Assembly: GCA_944326175.1 (NCBI GenBank) | Contig: CALVCY010000142.1 | Location: forward strand, 1-7,887 | Direction: 5' to 3' | DNA length: 7,887 bases | Origin: an uncultured Erysipelotrichaceae bacterium | GTDB taxonomy: Bacteria; Bacillota_I; Bacilli_A; Erysipelotrichales; Erysipelotrichaceae | Shown here: positions 6,173 to 7,887 of the stretch, piece after piece | How the letters are laid out: every line of letters starts with the position of its first letter | Position numbering within the stretch: the first letter of the stretch is position 1 | The notes under the pieces: generated by a model | What the model was told of the DNA's origin: nothing | What the model saw: only the letters and a program-made list of their open reading frames with translations | Database searches by the model: none | Position numbers and translations under genes: made by a program

Positions 6173-6700
6173 ATGAAATATCAATGGATGGTTGCAACCA
6201 ATATCTATTTGAAGAAACATCTGGGTATCGCTATCCCGATGGCGCTGATCTTATTATGGCTGACCCGCTTGTTTTATGTCTCGTTTGCATTGCAGATCAT
6301 TATCCTTTTATGGTTCAAACCATGGCATGCAGTGGTATTGACCATTCTCAGTGCGCTTGGATTTTTATTATTGACCGTGATTCGGGATAGGATCAATGCC
6401 CCGCGTCCCTATGAATTACTCAAGATCACCCCAGTCATGCCCAAAGATACCAACGGGCATTCGTTTCCATCCCGGCATACATTTTCTGCGGTATTGATCC
6501 TTGGTAATTGGATATTGATCCATGGTTTGACCAGAAGTAGCTGGATGGTACCAATCATCGGGCTTCATGTGGTTTTAACCCTCTATATCATGATTTCTCG
6601 AGTATTGCTGACATTGCATTTTCCCAAAGATATCCTGGCTGGGTTATTATCCGGCATATTCTGGGTCATGGTTGAAGCCTGGATATTATCGTGGTTTTAA
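6173..6700 (+). CDS. PAP2-family membrane phosphatase (phosphatidic acid phosphatase/lipid phosphatase)
   Basis: The product of about 175 residues has the three-part PAP2 active site. C1 is R-x6-RP in RDRINAPRP (Arg for the usual first Lys), C2 is PSRH (a variant of PSGH with the catalytic His kept), and C3 is SRVLLTLHFPKD, fitting SR-x5-H-x3-D. Hydrophobic helices lie before C1, between C2 and C3, and at the C-terminus, so it is an integral membrane enzyme. It likely dephosphorylates a lipid phosphate such as undecaprenyl diphosphate, phosphatidylglycerol phosphate or phosphatidate; the sequence does not decide. In-frame ATGs at 6104 and 6155 precede or overlap the -10, so 6173 is chosen; no ribosome site is seen. 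The stop overlaps the convergent gene by four bases inside a motif copy. Confidence 0.88.
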   Translation: MKYQWMVATNIYLKKHLGIAIPMALILLWLTRLFYVSFALQIIILLWFKPWHAVVLTILSALGFLLLTVIRDRINAPRPYELLKITPVMPKDTNGHSFPSRHTFSAVLILGNWILIHGLTRSSWMVPIIGLHVVLTLYIMISRVLLTLHFPKDILAGLLSGIFWVMVEAWILSWF

Positions 6701-6954
6701 CCATGCAATCCTTGCGCTTGTCGACCCATATGTTCGACCACGATGTCATAGATGGTGCCATAATCGGCACATAATTCCAATACCTTCCAGGGAACATTGG
6801 TATGGAAATGGACTTTGATCAATTCATCATCCCCAACGACCAACAAGCAATCTCCTTCGATATTCTCCATGATGGCATCATGGATGACATCTTCATCCAG
6901 GTTTTCCCCTTCGATCAGCAATTGGGTATCATAGGCATAATTCAATTCTTCCAT
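6697..6954 (-). CDS. Stand-alone domain resembling the FakA (DAK2/YloV) C-terminal region
   Basis: The product is 85 residues. The segments YDTQLLIEGENLDEDVI, CLLVVGDDELIKVHFHTNVP and LCADYGTIYDIVVEHM closely resemble the last domain of FakA/YloV-type fatty acid kinases. The VVGDDxxIKVHxHTxxP pattern is the main evidence. No DhaL-like kinase domain precedes it, so it is either a small partner or regulatory protein or a remnant. The reading frame is intact. A longer ORF from 7029 is possible, but AAGGAGAG lies a few bases before the ATG at 6954, favouring the short form. The gene follows the HAD phosphatase gene by 28 bases, a space holding a motif copy and this ribosome site, and is probably co-transcribed with it. 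Biochemical role unknown. Confidence 0.75.
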   Translation of the reverse strand: MEELNYAYDTQLLIEGENLDEDVIHDAIMENIEGDCLLVVGDDELIKVHFHTNVPWKVLELCADYGTIYDIVVEHMGRQAQGLHG

Positions 6955-6982
6955 TCTTTCTCTCCTTATGGTTTGACCATGG

Positions 6983-7789
6983 TTATATCGAAAACAGTTT
7001 ACGGATGGTACAAACACATCCGTTTTCATTATTGGTTTTATCCGTGATATAAGCTGCTTTGGCTTTCAGGTTATCCGTGGCATTTTTCATGGCAAAACCA
7101 TGGCTGACCGATTCGATCATGGTCAGATCATTATCCTGATCCCCGAATGCCATGCATTGATCCTTGGTCAAACCAAAGTAAGCCATGATTTCTTTTAATG
7201 TATTCCCCTTGGATACCCCTTTGGGATTAAAATCTACCCATTGATCACCCGCAACCACCACATCCATGGTCGCACCAAGATATTTCAATGGTTCATAGAT
7301 CGTATTTCGGGAATCACGCCATGCAAATGCCGAAACTTTGAATACATCATCATTCAATTCATCCAATGAATCCAATTTGATCGCATCATAATAAACGCGG
7401 ATATGATCAAAGAATTTAGGATCATCGCTATCCATGACATATCCATGGTCCAAACCACTCATCACCGATGGGATAGATAATGGTTTCAATGCATCGATCA
7501 CCTGATGAATACATGATCGATCCAGATGATGCTGCACGATGGTCGAACCACGATCCACCACGATCCCGCCATTTTCCGCCATCAATACGAATCGATCCAC
7601 GTAATCCTTAAAATCCCGTTTTAGTGCCATCAATGATCGACCGGAAGCAATGATGATCTTGATATTTTTCTTTAACAACGCATCCATGGTCAAACCAAAA
7701 TCATGCGGAAATTGCTTTTGATCATTGACCAATGTGCCGTCGATATCCAATGCGATCAATCGGATATCATTCACGTTTATATCCTGCAT
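6983..7789 (-). CDS. Cof-type HAD-IIB family hydrolase (sugar/nucleotide phosphatase)
   Basis: The 268-residue protein carries the four HAD motifs. Motif I is LDIDGTL, with nucleophile D15 and acid/base D17. Motif II is the serine in IIIASGRS. Motif III is the lysine in VSKGNTLK. Motif IV is AFGDQDND, with Mg2+-binding aspartates. The large C2-type cap between motifs II and III is the IIB/Cof arrangement. Such enzymes are soluble phosphatases of sugar phosphates, flavin precursors or similar small molecules, and substrate cannot be inferred here. The ATG at 7789 has AAAGGG about 12 bases upstream. A GTG five codons in, with AGGA seven bases before it, is an alternative start. It is the first gene of a pair with the FakA-like small gene and is divergent from the riboswitch unit. 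Confidence 0.92.
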   Translation of the reverse strand: MQDINVNDIRLIALDIDGTLVNDQKQFPHDFGLTMDALLKKNIKIIIASGRSLMALKRDFKDYVDRFVLMAENGGIVVDRGSTIVQHHLDRSCIHQVIDALKPLSIPSVMSGLDHGYVMDSDDPKFFDHIRVYYDAIKLDSLDELNDDVFKVSAFAWRDSRNTIYEPLKYLGATMDVVVAGDQWVDFNPKGVSKGNTLKEIMAYFGLTKDQCMAFGDQDNDLTMIESVSHGFAMKNATDNLKAKAAYITDKTNNENGCVCTIRKLFSI

Positions 7790-7823
7790 ACATTCAGTAT
7801 ACCCTTTCTCTTTGATTTAATCA

Positions 7824-7851
7824 TTTACTTTATGGTCCAACCATGTATAAT
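7824..7851 (+). promoter_or_regulatory. Plus-strand promoter of the riboswitch unit
   Basis: TTTACT (7824-7829, 4 of 6) and a perfect TATAAT (7846-7851) are 16 bases apart. A copy of the near-palindrome, TGGTCCAACCA (7833-7843), occupies the spacer. The predicted start is about 7858, just before the riboswitch-like sequence. Confidence 0.6.
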
Positions 7852-7857
7852 AAATCT

Positions 7858-7887
7858 CGCGTTAGGGAGTAGCTGTACCTGTCGGAT
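7858..7887 (+). ncRNA. 5' part of a probable yybP-ykoY manganese riboswitch (truncated)
   Basis: Right after the predicted start comes TTAGGGAGTAGCTG, close to the conserved 5' strand of yybP-ykoY riboswitches (GGGGAGUAGC-like). These RNAs bind Mn2+ and usually turn on exporters such as MntP, TerC-like proteins or P-type ATPases. Only the first 30 bases are present, so the fold and the controlled gene cannot be checked here. Confidence 0.55.

Larger units (their letters stand above)
3274..7843. repeat. Dispersed near-palindrome TGGTY-N(1-2)-AACCA (18 copies)
   Basis: Copies found by eye start at 3274, 3288, 4887, 4928, 5527, 5595, 5851, 6145, 6189, 6311, 6523, 6692, 6969, 7165, 7446, 7540, 7687 and 7833. 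Each is 11 or 12 bases with TGGT and ACCA ends; one or two central bases vary and one arm may carry C or G. No full match occurs in 1-3270. Intergenic or gene-boundary copies lie in two terminator regions, two promoter spacers, one ribosome-site region and at gene ends. The others are within the membrane protein, PAP2 and HAD genes. Confidence 0.85.

Noticed and set aside
1..7887. CRISPR array, tRNA, rRNA or insertion sequence
   Set aside because: The dispersed motif has irregular spacing and lies within genes, so it is not a CRISPR array. No tRNA-like fold, rRNA segment or transposase was recognised.

Overview
The window looks like chromosome of a low-to-medium GC, anaerobic Bacillota (Firmicutes), perhaps of the Erysipelotrichia type; this placement is inference. 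It rests on strong AGGAGG-type ribosome binding sites, a CIRCE (HrcA) operator, a full-length rubrerythrin, feoAB, a MepA-type MATE transporter and what looks like a yybP-ykoY manganese riboswitch. Nearly all genes lie on the minus strand; only a PAP2 phosphatase gene and a promoter/riboswitch at the right edge are on the plus strand.

Layout. Positions 1-1760 (minus) hold a MATE transporter - feoA - feoB (5' end only) operon with 4-base ATGA stop/start overlaps, its own promoter and a possible operator. At 1776-1805 a GC-rich hairpin ends the hsp20 transcript. hsp20 (1818-2222) has a CIRCE operator over its promoter and a small hairpin at the predicted 5' end of its mRNA. Positions 2317-3162 are the remains of a short-chain dehydrogenase gene with two in-frame stops and two frameshifts. 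A cytidylate-kinase-like gene and uppP (undecaprenyl-diphosphate phosphatase) form a two-gene unit at 3291-4785. Rubrerythrin (4944-5486) follows an unrecognised four-helix membrane protein gene (5542-6102). That gene diverges from the PAP2 phosphatase gene (6173-6700), whose predicted transcript starts on its own start codon. A stand-alone domain resembling the C-terminus of the fatty-acid kinase FakA (6697-6954) lies downstream of a Cof-type HAD phosphatase (6983-7789). At the right edge a plus-strand promoter leads into the truncated riboswitch.

Functionally the window combines iron uptake (feoAB), oxidative and heat stress defence (rubrerythrin, Hsp20) and envelope lipid phosphate metabolism (UppP, PAP2). 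The right edge adds likely manganese sensing.

The most unusual signal is not a gene. A short near-palindrome, TGGTY-N(1-2)-AACCA or its complement, occurs 18 times between 3274 and 7843 and has no full match in the first 3.27 kb. It lies in terminators, promoter spacers, ribosome-binding regions, stop codons and open reading frames. Within genes it is read in different reading frames, so the constraint appears to act on DNA (or RNA) rather than protein. GATC is also much more frequent than chance.
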